A DNA stretch of 19,728 bases from JAYVJH01 sp043777595 (GTDB taxonomy: Bacteria; Bacteroidota; Bacteroidia; Cytophagales; Spirosomataceae), in assembly GCA_043777595.1 (NCBI GenBank), contig JAYWHT010000017.1, positions 1-19,728 on the forward strand. The letters are read 5' to 3'. A program made the position numbers and the translations under genes. The notes under the pieces were generated by a model. It had not been told where the DNA came from and made no database searches. It saw only the letters and a list, made by a program, of their open reading frames with translations. Positions 14,319 through 19,728 of this stretch are shown in pieces (the first letter of the stretch is position 1; every line of letters starts with the position of its first letter).

Positions 14319-14326
14319 CAAAGATA
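14319..14326 (-). promoter_or_regulatory. -7 promoter element of the lipoprotein B-susD operon
   Basis: On the minus strand TATCTTTG matches TANNTTTG exactly and lies 22 bp upstream of the ATG at 14296, giving a leader of roughly 15-20 nt. No clear TTTG occurs at the -33 spacing. The rest of the 97-bp gap to the Rpn-type gene is AT-rich without a recognisable terminator. Confidence 0.5.
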
Positions 14327-14393
14327 ACGAACTGTGTATTATTGTTTTAATATCTATCTGAAATTATAAAAATTGTAGAGCAACTAATGCCAA

Positions 14394-14651
14394 TCATTTC
14401 TTTTCGTCAAGTTTGCGTAGAAGTTCGGCAATCAACTGGTCTTTTTCGGTCAATGCTTGGTCTTTTTCGGTGAGTGCTTGATCTTTTTGGGTGAGTGCTT
14501 GATCTTTTTCGGTTAGTGCTTTGCTTTGTTGGGTTAGTTTTTCACGCAGTCCTTCGGTCATGGCATCAATCGTTCTCCATGCTTCTTGCTCGGTTTCTAT
14601 TTTTCTTTTTTCTGCTGGATTTGTTCCCGAATGGTGCAAAATATCTGTCAT
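14394..14651 (-). CDS. Possible internal in-frame product: C-terminal 85 aa of the Rpn-type protein
   Basis: Codon 228 of the Rpn-type gene is ATG and is preceded, 7 bases upstream, by GAGGTG within GAAGAGGTGCAAATT. This is one of the few good Shine-Dalgarno matches in the window. Translation from it would give the coiled-coil tail alone (MTDILHHSGTNPAEKRKIET onward). In E. coli, internal starts in rpn genes make small proteins that bind and inhibit the full-length nuclease; this arrangement would fit the same idea. The start is an inference; GAGGTG may be chance, and Bacteroidota rely little on such sequences. Confidence 0.35.
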   Translation of the reverse strand: MTDILHHSGTNPAEKRKIETEQEAWRTIDAMTEGLREKLTQQSKALTEKDQALTQKDQALTEKDQALTEKDQLIAELLRKLDEKK

Positions 14652-15332
14652 AATTTGCACCTCTTCGATATCCACATTATGATTAAACTCTTTGGTTATT
14701 TTTTGGTCGTCCACAAAGTTTTTTTGTTCAAAAATACTCAGTAGTTTATCTAATTTGGTTGAGTACCGATCTGTGATTCTGTCCACCTGCACAATAAAAC
14801 TGTCATGTGATAACTTCTCTACAAACTCGCTTTTTGTTCTGAGTATTACCTTGTTGGTCAGGTCTTTATAGCTTCGTTCTACTCTTAGGCAAGGAGTCTC
14901 GATTTCGGGCAGTTTGAATCCTAAAATATAGATAGTCGTAATTGGTAGTGCTTCTTTTTTGCCATTGACAGTATCTTCTTTTTTGTACTGCTCGGCCAAA
15001 TAGTTCCTAAATCGCATGAGGTCGATTTGGTTTTTTGCTTTCTGAATTTCAATCAATACTTTCTGGTATTCGCCTGTTTCAGTTTTGATGGTAGCTATAA
15101 AATCCAGCCGATAAACCCATATCGAATGCCGTTCTCTGATTCTGTTTTCGTATTTTTCCAAGTCTTTTGGGTTACTAAAATCAAATTCGCCTTCGTAGGT
15201 ATATTCTTGCGGTTTGACCTCAATAGCATCGATGGTTTGTTCCAAGAGTGTGCCGATAAAAAACTTAGCAACTCGCTCATTTTCCATCATTTTCTTAAAA
15301 ACTACATCATATATTGGATTTGCAATGACCAT
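14394..15332 (-). CDS. Rpn/PDDEXK-family nuclease (recombination-promoting nuclease or transposase-like), 312 aa
   Basis: The product matches the Rpn/PD-(D/E)XK 'putative transposase' family. It has an N-terminal block (NPIYDVVFKKMMENERVAKF, then FIGTLLEQTIDAIEVKPQEY), a catalytic strand pair YRLDFIATI (Asp77) and VLIEIQKAK (Glu95, Gln97, Lys98), and MRFRNYLAEQY. Residues 200-312 are a helical, charged tail ending in four exact or near-exact ALTEKDQ heptads, a coiled coil. Family members are DNA endonucleases linked to recombination and, in E. coli, to phage defence. It has a consensus promoter of its own and lies between the LytTR regulator and lipoprotein B, both on the same strand. A second, internal start with a Shine-Dalgarno-like sequence precedes the tail (see 14394-14651). 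All catalytic residues seem present, so it is probably active. Confidence 0.88.
   Translation of the reverse strand: MVIANPIYDVVFKKMMENERVAKFFIGTLLEQTIDAIEVKPQEYTYEGEFDFSNPKDLEKYENRIRERHSIWVYRLDFIATIKTETGEYQKVLIEIQKAKNQIDLMRFRNYLAEQYKKEDTVNGKKEALPITTIYILGFKLPEIETPCLRVERSYKDLTNKVILRTKSEFVEKLSHDSFIVQVDRITDRYSTKLDKLLSIFEQKNFVDDQKITKEFNHNVDIEEVQIMTDILHHSGTNPAEKRKIETEQEAWRTIDAMTEGLREKLTQQSKALTEKDQALTQKDQALTEKDQALTEKDQLIAELLRKLDEKK
14436..14519. repeat. Four 21-bp tandem repeats in the tail of the Rpn-type gene
   Basis: Four head-to-tail 21-bp units encode ALTEKDQ, ALTQKDQ, ALTEKDQ, ALTEKDQ (residues 272-299), with few base differences between them. The period of exactly seven codons preserves a coiled-coil heptad, so copy-number change would lengthen or shorten the coil without breaking the frame. 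Confidence 0.9.
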
Positions 15333-15355
15333 TTTTTGATTTTTTTTAGTACTTA

Positions 15356-15386
15356 CAAATTTAACTGTATTTTTTGAGTCTTCAAA
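15356..15386 (-). promoter_or_regulatory. Consensus Bacteroidota promoter of the Rpn-type gene
   Basis: On the minus strand TTTG (15383-15386) is followed by exactly 19 bases and then TAAATTTG (15356-15363), a complete match to TTTG-N19-TANNTTTG. The -7 element ends 23 bp before the ATG at 15332, so the leader is about 15-20 nt. The -33 box lies in the 67-bp gap after the LytTR gene, so the Rpn-type gene can be expressed on its own. Confidence 0.75.
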
Positions 15387-15399
15387 TCAATGTAAACAA

Positions 15400-16242
15400 T
15401 CAGCGCATTCTTTCAACCAATTCAGAATATTTGCGGGCTACGGGTACGGTTAGTTCGATGGGGTTCAAATGAAATTTATAGCCTTGTGCATTGCCCGACA
15501 CCCGAGCCACTCTGTCCATATTGACAATATACGAGCGGTGGCAACGGACAATTTTTGGGGACTCAATCTGTGTTTCCAGACGGCTTAGGCTACTTCGCAA
15601 AAGCTCTTTTTGAAGTATGTTGTTTTTGAGAAAATGAACAGTAGAATAATTGTCCGACGACTCGATAAAAAACAAGTCTTCTGAATGGATTTCTAATGTA
15701 TCTTTTTCGTTTTCGGCAATTAGTTTAATCTTATTAGACGTAATAGGGGTCGGGGTTGAATGTTGTTGAATGACAACTGGTTGGCTGTATTTTTTGAGTT
15801 TGTAAATGTAGTTGATCAAAATACCGATTGAGATTGGAAAAAACCCCAATAAAATAACATTGAGCAACATCCAAAAAAAATCGTTTACTCGCAAGCTAAC
15901 CTCAAAAGTAATGCTACTAAAAAGGGCATTGCCGATTGTAACAAGCATCAGTAATAAAAATATTGATACGACTTCTCGACCTACCGTCCAGTTTTTTTCT
16001 ACAAAAATAGATTTAAAAAAATAAGGCAGCACAACTCTAATAATCAACCCAGCGAGCGTTGTAATGAGCCCGTAACCCCACAAAAACAGCGTTTTGTTTG
16101 GGTTGTGCCAGTTGTCTGTACCAAAAGGCTGAAAAACAATGAGAAATACGGCAATAAATGCACCCTCCAAAACACACCGTATAATTTTTTGATAGACTGT
16201 TTGTTGTGGGTATGGATATGGCTGAGAGAGTATTTTGAACAT
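15400..16242 (-). CDS. Membrane-anchored LytTR-family transcription regulator, 280 aa
   Basis: The N-terminal half has four hydrophobic segments with the FLIVFQPFGT motif typical of Bacteroidota LytTR proteins that carry a membrane domain instead of a receiver domain. The C-terminal 105 residues are a LytTR DNA-binding domain (LEIHSEDLFFIESSDNYSTV, then LSRLETQIESPKIVRCHRSY, IVNMDRV, VPVARKY). Such proteins control gene expression from the inner membrane; the signal and targets here are unknown. I chose the ATG at 16242 (MFKILSQPYPYPQQ) because the family usually begins this way. An upstream in-frame ATG at 16278 would add 12 hydrophobic residues. No receiver or kinase partner is adjacent. 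It lies 57-93 bp downstream of the monooxygenase gene on the same strand, and may be cotranscribed. Confidence 0.88.
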   Translation of the reverse strand: MFKILSQPYPYPQQTVYQKIIRCVLEGAFIAVFLIVFQPFGTDNWHNPNKTLFLWGYGLITTLAGLIIRVVLPYFFKSIFVEKNWTVGREVVSIFLLLMLVTIGNALFSSITFEVSLRVNDFFWMLLNVILLGFFPISIGILINYIYKLKKYSQPVVIQQHSTPTPITSNKIKLIAENEKDTLEIHSEDLFFIESSDNYSTVHFLKNNILQKELLRSSLSRLETQIESPKIVRCHRSYIVNMDRVARVSGNAQGYKFHLNPIELTVPVARKYSELVERMR

Positions 16243-16335
16243 TAGAAATAGTAAGTAATGACAGATTACAAATATCAATAAATATAGAATAGCAGGCTAA
16301 AATTATTTTTTATGGCGTAGTATATTTAATGTTTA

Positions 16336-17652
16336 TCAAGAATAAAACCCCTTTTTGTAGGGTGTCCAGCCTAATTGTTTTTGTATTTTGAGCAAATAAG
16401 CCCTGTAAGTATCTGAGTCCACGTAGCCAGTGTTACGGGCGGTTTTCAAAAACTTAATGCCACCCGTCATATCGGGAAACTCTGTTATGACTTTTTCTCT
16501 AAATGACTTTGCCGATTCGTTGCTTGTTATCTTTGCTTTTATGTAATTGACGAGTAGCTTGTCTTGTTCTGTAAAAAGCTCATAAGCCGCCGAATTGGTC
16601 TCCATAAATCCCAAAACGAATAGATTATCATACTTGCGGTTGAATATATTGAGAAACAACTGAGGCCGCTCGTCTTGCCAGTCAAAATAGTTGCTCATAT
16701 ACGGAATCTGCTGGTTGTAGCCTGTTGCATAGAGTATCAAATCTACCTCTATACTTGTGTTGTCTTTAAAAAACACCGTTTTGCCTTCAAAATAATCAAC
16801 GTCTGGCTTGACTTTGAGATTGCCGTGGCTGGTGTGGTGCATAATCTGCGAGTTTAATATCGGGTGCGATTCCATCAGTTCGTGGTCGGGCTTGGGAAGC
16901 CCAAATTTGGTTTGGTCGCCTACTACCATTCGCAATAGTTTTTTCAATACCCACTGGTTTAGTTTGGTAGGCAGTTTGGGGCCAGCATGAGCAAAAACAT
17001 CGGTCGGTTGCCCAAAAATATGCTTCGGAATAAAATAATACCCCCGCCTCATAGACAGGTGCGCTTCGGCGGCATAAGTGGCAGCTTCGGTAGCAATATC
17101 AACGGCAGAGTTGCCACCACCAACTACCAAAACACGCTTGTTTATCAATTCTTCGGCTTTTTTGTAAGTGTTGGCATGGCGTACTTCGCCCTCAAAATTA
17201 CCTCTATATGTAGGTGTGTTTGGGTGCCAAAGTGGGCCAGATGCACAAATTATAAAGTCATATTGCGCTTTTTCACCGTTTTGAGTTGTGAGCAGCCAAG
17301 TATTGTCAGCTTGCTTTTCAATGTTTTTTATAGTTTGGTCAAACCTAATGTGCTGACTGAGTGCATAATGGTCAGCAAAACTTTTGAGGTATTCTAATAT
17401 TTGTTGTCTTTTGGGATAATCAGGAAAATGGTCGGGCATCGGAAAATCTGGAAAGCCAGACAGTGTTTTGGAAGAAATAAAATGCGCTGACTCATACATG
17501 GGCGTACCCGGGTTGTCTATGTCCCAGATGCCGCCTACTCCGCTGTGCTTTTCGTATATTACAAACGGTATTTTTTCGTGTTTCAAGGCACGTGCCATGG
17601 CCAGACCAGCCGGCCCAGCACCTATTATGGCAATATTTTGTTTTGGATTCAT
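16336..17652 (-). CDS. Flavin-containing monooxygenase (FMO/BVMO-type NAD(P)H- and FAD-dependent), 438 aa
   Basis: Two Rossmann folds are evident. The FAD site is IAIIGAGPAGLAMARAL (GxGxxG at 11-16). The NADPH site is VLVVGGGNSAVDIATE (residues 174-189). Between them sits the class B monooxygenase fingerprint F153-x-G-xxx-H159-xxx-Y163 (FEGEVRHANTYK). A third conserved strand is LILYATGYNQQIPYM. Such enzymes use NADPH and O2 to oxidise nucleophilic N or S atoms or ketones; the cytosolic substrate here is not predictable. The 438-residue length is normal for bacterial FMOs and no residue seems missing. The gene is transcribed away from the S10 peptidase, with 139 bp between their starts and no strong promoter match in that gap. 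Confidence 0.92.
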   Translation of the reverse strand: MNPKQNIAIIGAGPAGLAMARALKHEKIPFVIYEKHSGVGGIWDIDNPGTPMYESAHFISSKTLSGFPDFPMPDHFPDYPKRQQILEYLKSFADHYALSQHIRFDQTIKNIEKQADNTWLLTTQNGEKAQYDFIICASGPLWHPNTPTYRGNFEGEVRHANTYKKAEELINKRVLVVGGGNSAVDIATEAATYAAEAHLSMRRGYYFIPKHIFGQPTDVFAHAGPKLPTKLNQWVLKKLLRMVVGDQTKFGLPKPDHELMESHPILNSQIMHHTSHGNLKVKPDVDYFEGKTVFFKDNTSIEVDLILYATGYNQQIPYMSNYFDWQDERPQLFLNIFNRKYDNLFVLGFMETNSAAYELFTEQDKLLVNYIKAKITSNESAKSFREKVITEFPDMTGGIKFLKTARNTGYVDSDTYRAYLLKIQKQLGWTPYKKGFYS

Positions 17653-17791
17653 AAGTCTAAGGGTTAAAAATATTGACAGACAAAAAACTAAGGCAAATTG
17701 GAGTATTTTTCTACGATTTTATTTTAGACAAATTTATAGTAAAATATGAAAAAATGTTGTTAAAATTGCAAATAAATCTTTCAATCATCAC

Positions 17792-19336
17792 ATGAAAAAA
17801 TTATTCTATACTGCGGCACTTTGTTGTACATTTTATGTATCGCAGGCCCAGCAGCGTACTATGGCCACAGTTGCTACAGCCTCGCCTGCACCAAAAGAAG
17901 AAAAAGCCACTTCGGGTATTATTCCGTTCAATGCCGATGCCACAGTCGTTACCGAACACAGCACGACCATCAAAGGGCAAAAGGTACCATTTGTGGCCAC
18001 AACAGGTACAATGCCCGTTTTTGATGAAGACGGCAAGACCATTGCAGGGCTTTTTTATAATTATTATGAACGTAGCGACGTAAAAGACCGTGCCGCTCGG
18101 CCATTGGTTATTTCGTTCAATGGCGGGCCGGGGTCGGCTTCGGTCTGGATGCACATTGCCTACACCGGCCCACACTTGCTGAATATCGACGACGAGGGTT
18201 ATCCTGTTCAACCTTATGGAATCCGTGAAAACCCGTACTCTATTTTGGACGTGGCCGATATTGTTTTTGTCAATCCTGTCAATACTGGCTACTCTCGGCC
18301 TACAAGTAAAGAAACCCCAGGCTCAAAGTTTTTTGGGGTCAATGCCGATATTAAATATTTGGCCGAATGGATTGGGACTTTTGTAACACGTAACAATCGC
18401 TGGGCTTCACCCAAATATTTGATTGGCGAAAGCTACGGTACTGTTCGGGTGTCGGGTTTGGCCAATCAATTACAAAACAACCAATGGATGTACTTGAATG
18501 GTGTGATTTTGGTCTCGCCTACTACGCTCGGTATTGAGCGTGGCGTTGTGTCTGAGGCTGCGCTCAAATTGCCTTATTTCGCAGCCACGGCTTGGTATCA
18601 CAAAATGCTACCCGCCGATTTGCAGAAAAAAGACCTAACCGAAATGCTCCCCGAAGTAGAAAAATTTACGATCGACGAGCTACTACCAGCCATGAGCCGA
18701 GGCGGGTTTTTGGACGACAACAAGCGCAAAGAAATAGCCGCCAAAATGGCTCGATATTCTGGATTATCCGAAAAAGTATTATTACAAAACAACTTAGACG
18801 TACCACTTGGATATTTTTGGAAAGAACTACTACGAGACCGTGAGGGCATGACAGTAGGCCGATTAGACTCTCGTTACAAAGGCATAGACCGTGCCGAAGC
18901 AGGCGATAGTCCTGATTTTAATTCTGAATTGACTTCGTGGCTGCATGCCTTTACGCCAGCTATTAATATGTATCAGCGCAACGAAATGAATTATAAAACA
19001 GACCTGAAATATTATATGTTTGGGCCTGTTAATCCTTGGGACAGAACCAACGACCGTACTGGCGAAAACCTGCGACAGGCCATGGCTCAAAATCCTTATT
19101 TGCACGTAATGGTGCAGTCGGGTTATTATGATGGTGCTTGCGACTACTTTAATGCCAAATACAATATGTGGCAAATGGACCCCAGCGGCAAACTCAAAAA
19201 TCGTATGTCTTGGAAGGGCTATCGAAGCGGCCACATGATGTACCTACGCCGTGAAGATCTACAAAGCAGCAACGAAGACATCAGGGAGTTTATCAAACAG
19301 TCGCTACCAAAACCTGGACAAGCGGCGAAGTATTGA
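17792..19336 (+). CDS. Secreted S10-family serine carboxypeptidase, 514 aa
   Basis: The signal peptide (MKKLFYTAALCCTFYVSQAQ) predicts export; there is no lipobox, so the product is periplasmic or secreted. The catalytic parts of peptidase family S10 are all present: oxyanion/substrate block SFNGGPGSAS (108-117), VNPVNTGYSRP (160-170), nucleophile Ser214 in LIGESYGT, Asp447 in QSGYYDGAC and His481 in YRSGHMMYL. S10 enzymes remove C-terminal residues from peptides, best at acid pH, and feed periplasmic peptide use. Length agrees with bacterial members. The linker at residues 21-45 is low-complexity (Ala/Thr/Glu/Lys rich). It is divergent from the monooxygenase gene. A weak -7-like sequence (TAAAATTG, one mismatch) lies about 23 bp upstream of the ATG. 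Confidence 0.93.
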   Translation: MKKLFYTAALCCTFYVSQAQQRTMATVATASPAPKEEKATSGIIPFNADATVVTEHSTTIKGQKVPFVATTGTMPVFDEDGKTIAGLFYNYYERSDVKDRAARPLVISFNGGPGSASVWMHIAYTGPHLLNIDDEGYPVQPYGIRENPYSILDVADIVFVNPVNTGYSRPTSKETPGSKFFGVNADIKYLAEWIGTFVTRNNRWASPKYLIGESYGTVRVSGLANQLQNNQWMYLNGVILVSPTTLGIERGVVSEAALKLPYFAATAWYHKMLPADLQKKDLTEMLPEVEKFTIDELLPAMSRGGFLDDNKRKEIAAKMARYSGLSEKVLLQNNLDVPLGYFWKELLRDREGMTVGRLDSRYKGIDRAEAGDSPDFNSELTSWLHAFTPAINMYQRNEMNYKTDLKYYMFGPVNPWDRTNDRTGENLRQAMAQNPYLHVMVQSGYYDGACDYFNAKYNMWQMDPSGKLKNRMSWKGYRSGHMMYLRREDLQSSNEDIREFIKQSLPKPGQAAKY

Positions 19337-19351
19337 GAATCAAAAAAATAT

Positions 19352-19359
19352 TAATTTTG
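19352..19359 (+). promoter_or_regulatory. -7 promoter element of the small antitoxin-like gene
   Basis: TAATTTTG matches TANNTTTG and lies 15 bp upstream of the ATG at 19375, giving a very short leader. No TTTG is found at the consensus 19-bp spacing. It suggests that the small gene is expressed separately from the S10 peptidase gene. Confidence 0.4.
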
Positions 19360-19374
19360 TAAAGAATAAAAGAG

Positions 19375-19671
19375 ATGAGTTCACTTACTTTTAATGTCGA
19401 AGCCGATAAGATTGGTACAAACGTATTGGATAGTATCAAGGCGTTTTTTGGGAATACCGAAGTTACTATTTCTGTCAAACAGAATAATAGTGAACTGCTT
19501 GAAATTATTGAGCGAGCAAAATTATCTAAGGTGTCATACATTGTTCCGGCAGGTATTTTTTCTCAAATGGCAGATTCACTCGACAACGATGAGAGTTTTG
19601 ATGTCATCGCAGAAATAGAAAAATACAAGACTACGGATTGTGCTAGTAGAATTATTTTGAAAAAAGGGTAA
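19375..19671 (+). CDS. Small antitoxin-like protein of unknown function, 98 aa
   Basis: I cannot assign a family. The N-terminal strand-helix-strand (SLTFNVEADKIGTNVLDSIK, AFFG, EVTISVKQ) followed by a helical segment (NSELLEIIERAKLS) has the size and layout of Phd/YefM-like or RelE-partner antitoxins common in Bacteroidota. The C-terminal half (VPAGIFSQMADSLDN, then DVIAEIEKYKTTD) is acidic. It has its own -7 element, and a second frame opens just 2 bp after its stop, the usual spacing for an antitoxin-toxin pair. The toxin, if any, lies beyond the window. The alternative is a small regulatory or structural protein, since no DNA-binding motif is certain. Confidence 0.6.
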   Translation: MSSLTFNVEADKIGTNVLDSIKAFFGNTEVTISVKQNNSELLEIIERAKLSKVSYIVPAGIFSQMADSLDNDESFDVIAEIEKYKTTDCASRIILKKG

Positions 19672-19673
19672 AA

Positions 19674-19715
19674 ATGGTTATCTCAAGGTTGCAAAACCAA
19701 AATAGAGATAACCAT
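19674..19715. repeat. Nested inverted repeat after the 98-aa gene
   Basis: ATGGTTATCTC (19674-19684) and GAGATAACCAT (19705-19715) are perfect 11-bp complements with a 20-nt loop that itself contains a small hairpin (GGTT-gcaa-AACC, 19687-19698). No T-run follows, so it is not a standard intrinsic terminator. It could be the end of a mobile element, a translational control hairpin that sequesters a start codon, or a bidirectional terminator. Confidence 0.6.
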
Positions 19716-19728
19716 GAACCAGATAGTA
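19674..19728 (+). CDS. Possible start of a downstream gene, cut by the window edge
   Basis: ATG at 19674, 2 bp after the stop of the 98-aa gene, opens 18 codons (MVISRLQNQNRDNHEPDS) without a stop until the window ends. The close spacing suggests an operon partner, perhaps the toxin of an antitoxin-like pair. The stretch is too short to judge coding. A competing reading starts at 19714 (MNQIV), and the same bases form an inverted repeat. Confidence 0.35.
   Translation, partial: MVISRLQNQNRDNHEPDS

Noticed and set aside
14436..14519. CRISPR-like array
   Set aside because: The 21-bp units are contiguous without spacers and encode a heptad coiled coil in frame.
16243..16278. Upstream ATG extending the LytTR regulator by 12 residues
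   Set aside because: The extension is a hydrophobic run before the typical family start (MFKILSQPYPYP); the shorter start is preferred, though not proven.
19674..19715. Intrinsic terminator of the 98-aa gene
   Set aside because: The stem is perfect, but the 20-nt loop is long and no T-run follows.

Overview
The window looks like a Bacteroidota chromosome, most likely order Cytophagales; the genus cannot be fixed from sequence alone. The evidence is a SusD/RagB lipoprotein, very large Ca-binding propeller lipoproteins of the CRTAC1 (VCBS + ASPIC/UnbV) type, a membrane-anchored LytTR regulator of the 'FQPFG' kind, AT-rich leaders without Shine-Dalgarno sequences, and several matches to the Bacteroidota promoter consensus (TTTG-N19-TANNTTTG). 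No tRNA, rRNA, CRISPR array, integrase or transposase of a classical IS was seen.

Layout. (1) 1-4870, minus strand: an overlapping gene chain running antitoxin (ribbon-helix-helix) > MazF/PemK toxin > CRTAC1-type lipoprotein A > unknown secreted 227-aa protein > start of a third CRTAC1-type lipoprotein cut by the window edge. (2) 4912-7611, plus strand: a compact three-gene operon encoding a nucleotidyltransferase-like protein (DUF6932-like), an Xre-type HTH protein and a KGGVGRT ParA/MinD-like ATPase with a TPR tail. It is bracketed by direct repeats that correspond to the last 11 codons and stop of a susD gene, and is the best candidate for an undescribed, mobile conflict or stress module. 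(3) 7615-14296, minus strand: an operon CRTAC1-type lipoprotein B > small outer-membrane-like protein > unknown lipoprotein > SusD, with no SusC in view. (4) 14394-15332: an Rpn-type PD-(D/E)XK nuclease with a tandem-repeat coiled-coil tail, a consensus promoter and a possible internal start. (5) 15400-17652, minus: LytTR transcription regulator and a flavin monooxygenase. (6) 17792-19671, plus: a secreted S10 serine carboxypeptidase and a small antitoxin-like protein, followed by what may be the start of another gene.

How the parts fit. The surface-lipoprotein clusters (CRTAC1 A, B, C, SusD and small secreted partners) look like one duplicated locus for an outer-membrane binding or uptake function. 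Selfish or conflict modules have accumulated around it: MazEF, the NTase-HTH-ATPase cassette, Rpn and the small antitoxin-like gene. A second striking feature is that the two complete CRTAC1 paralogues carry different, repeat-derived in-frame insertions at the same propeller loop: a 59-bp near-perfect hairpin in A and a heptamer-periodic repeat in B.
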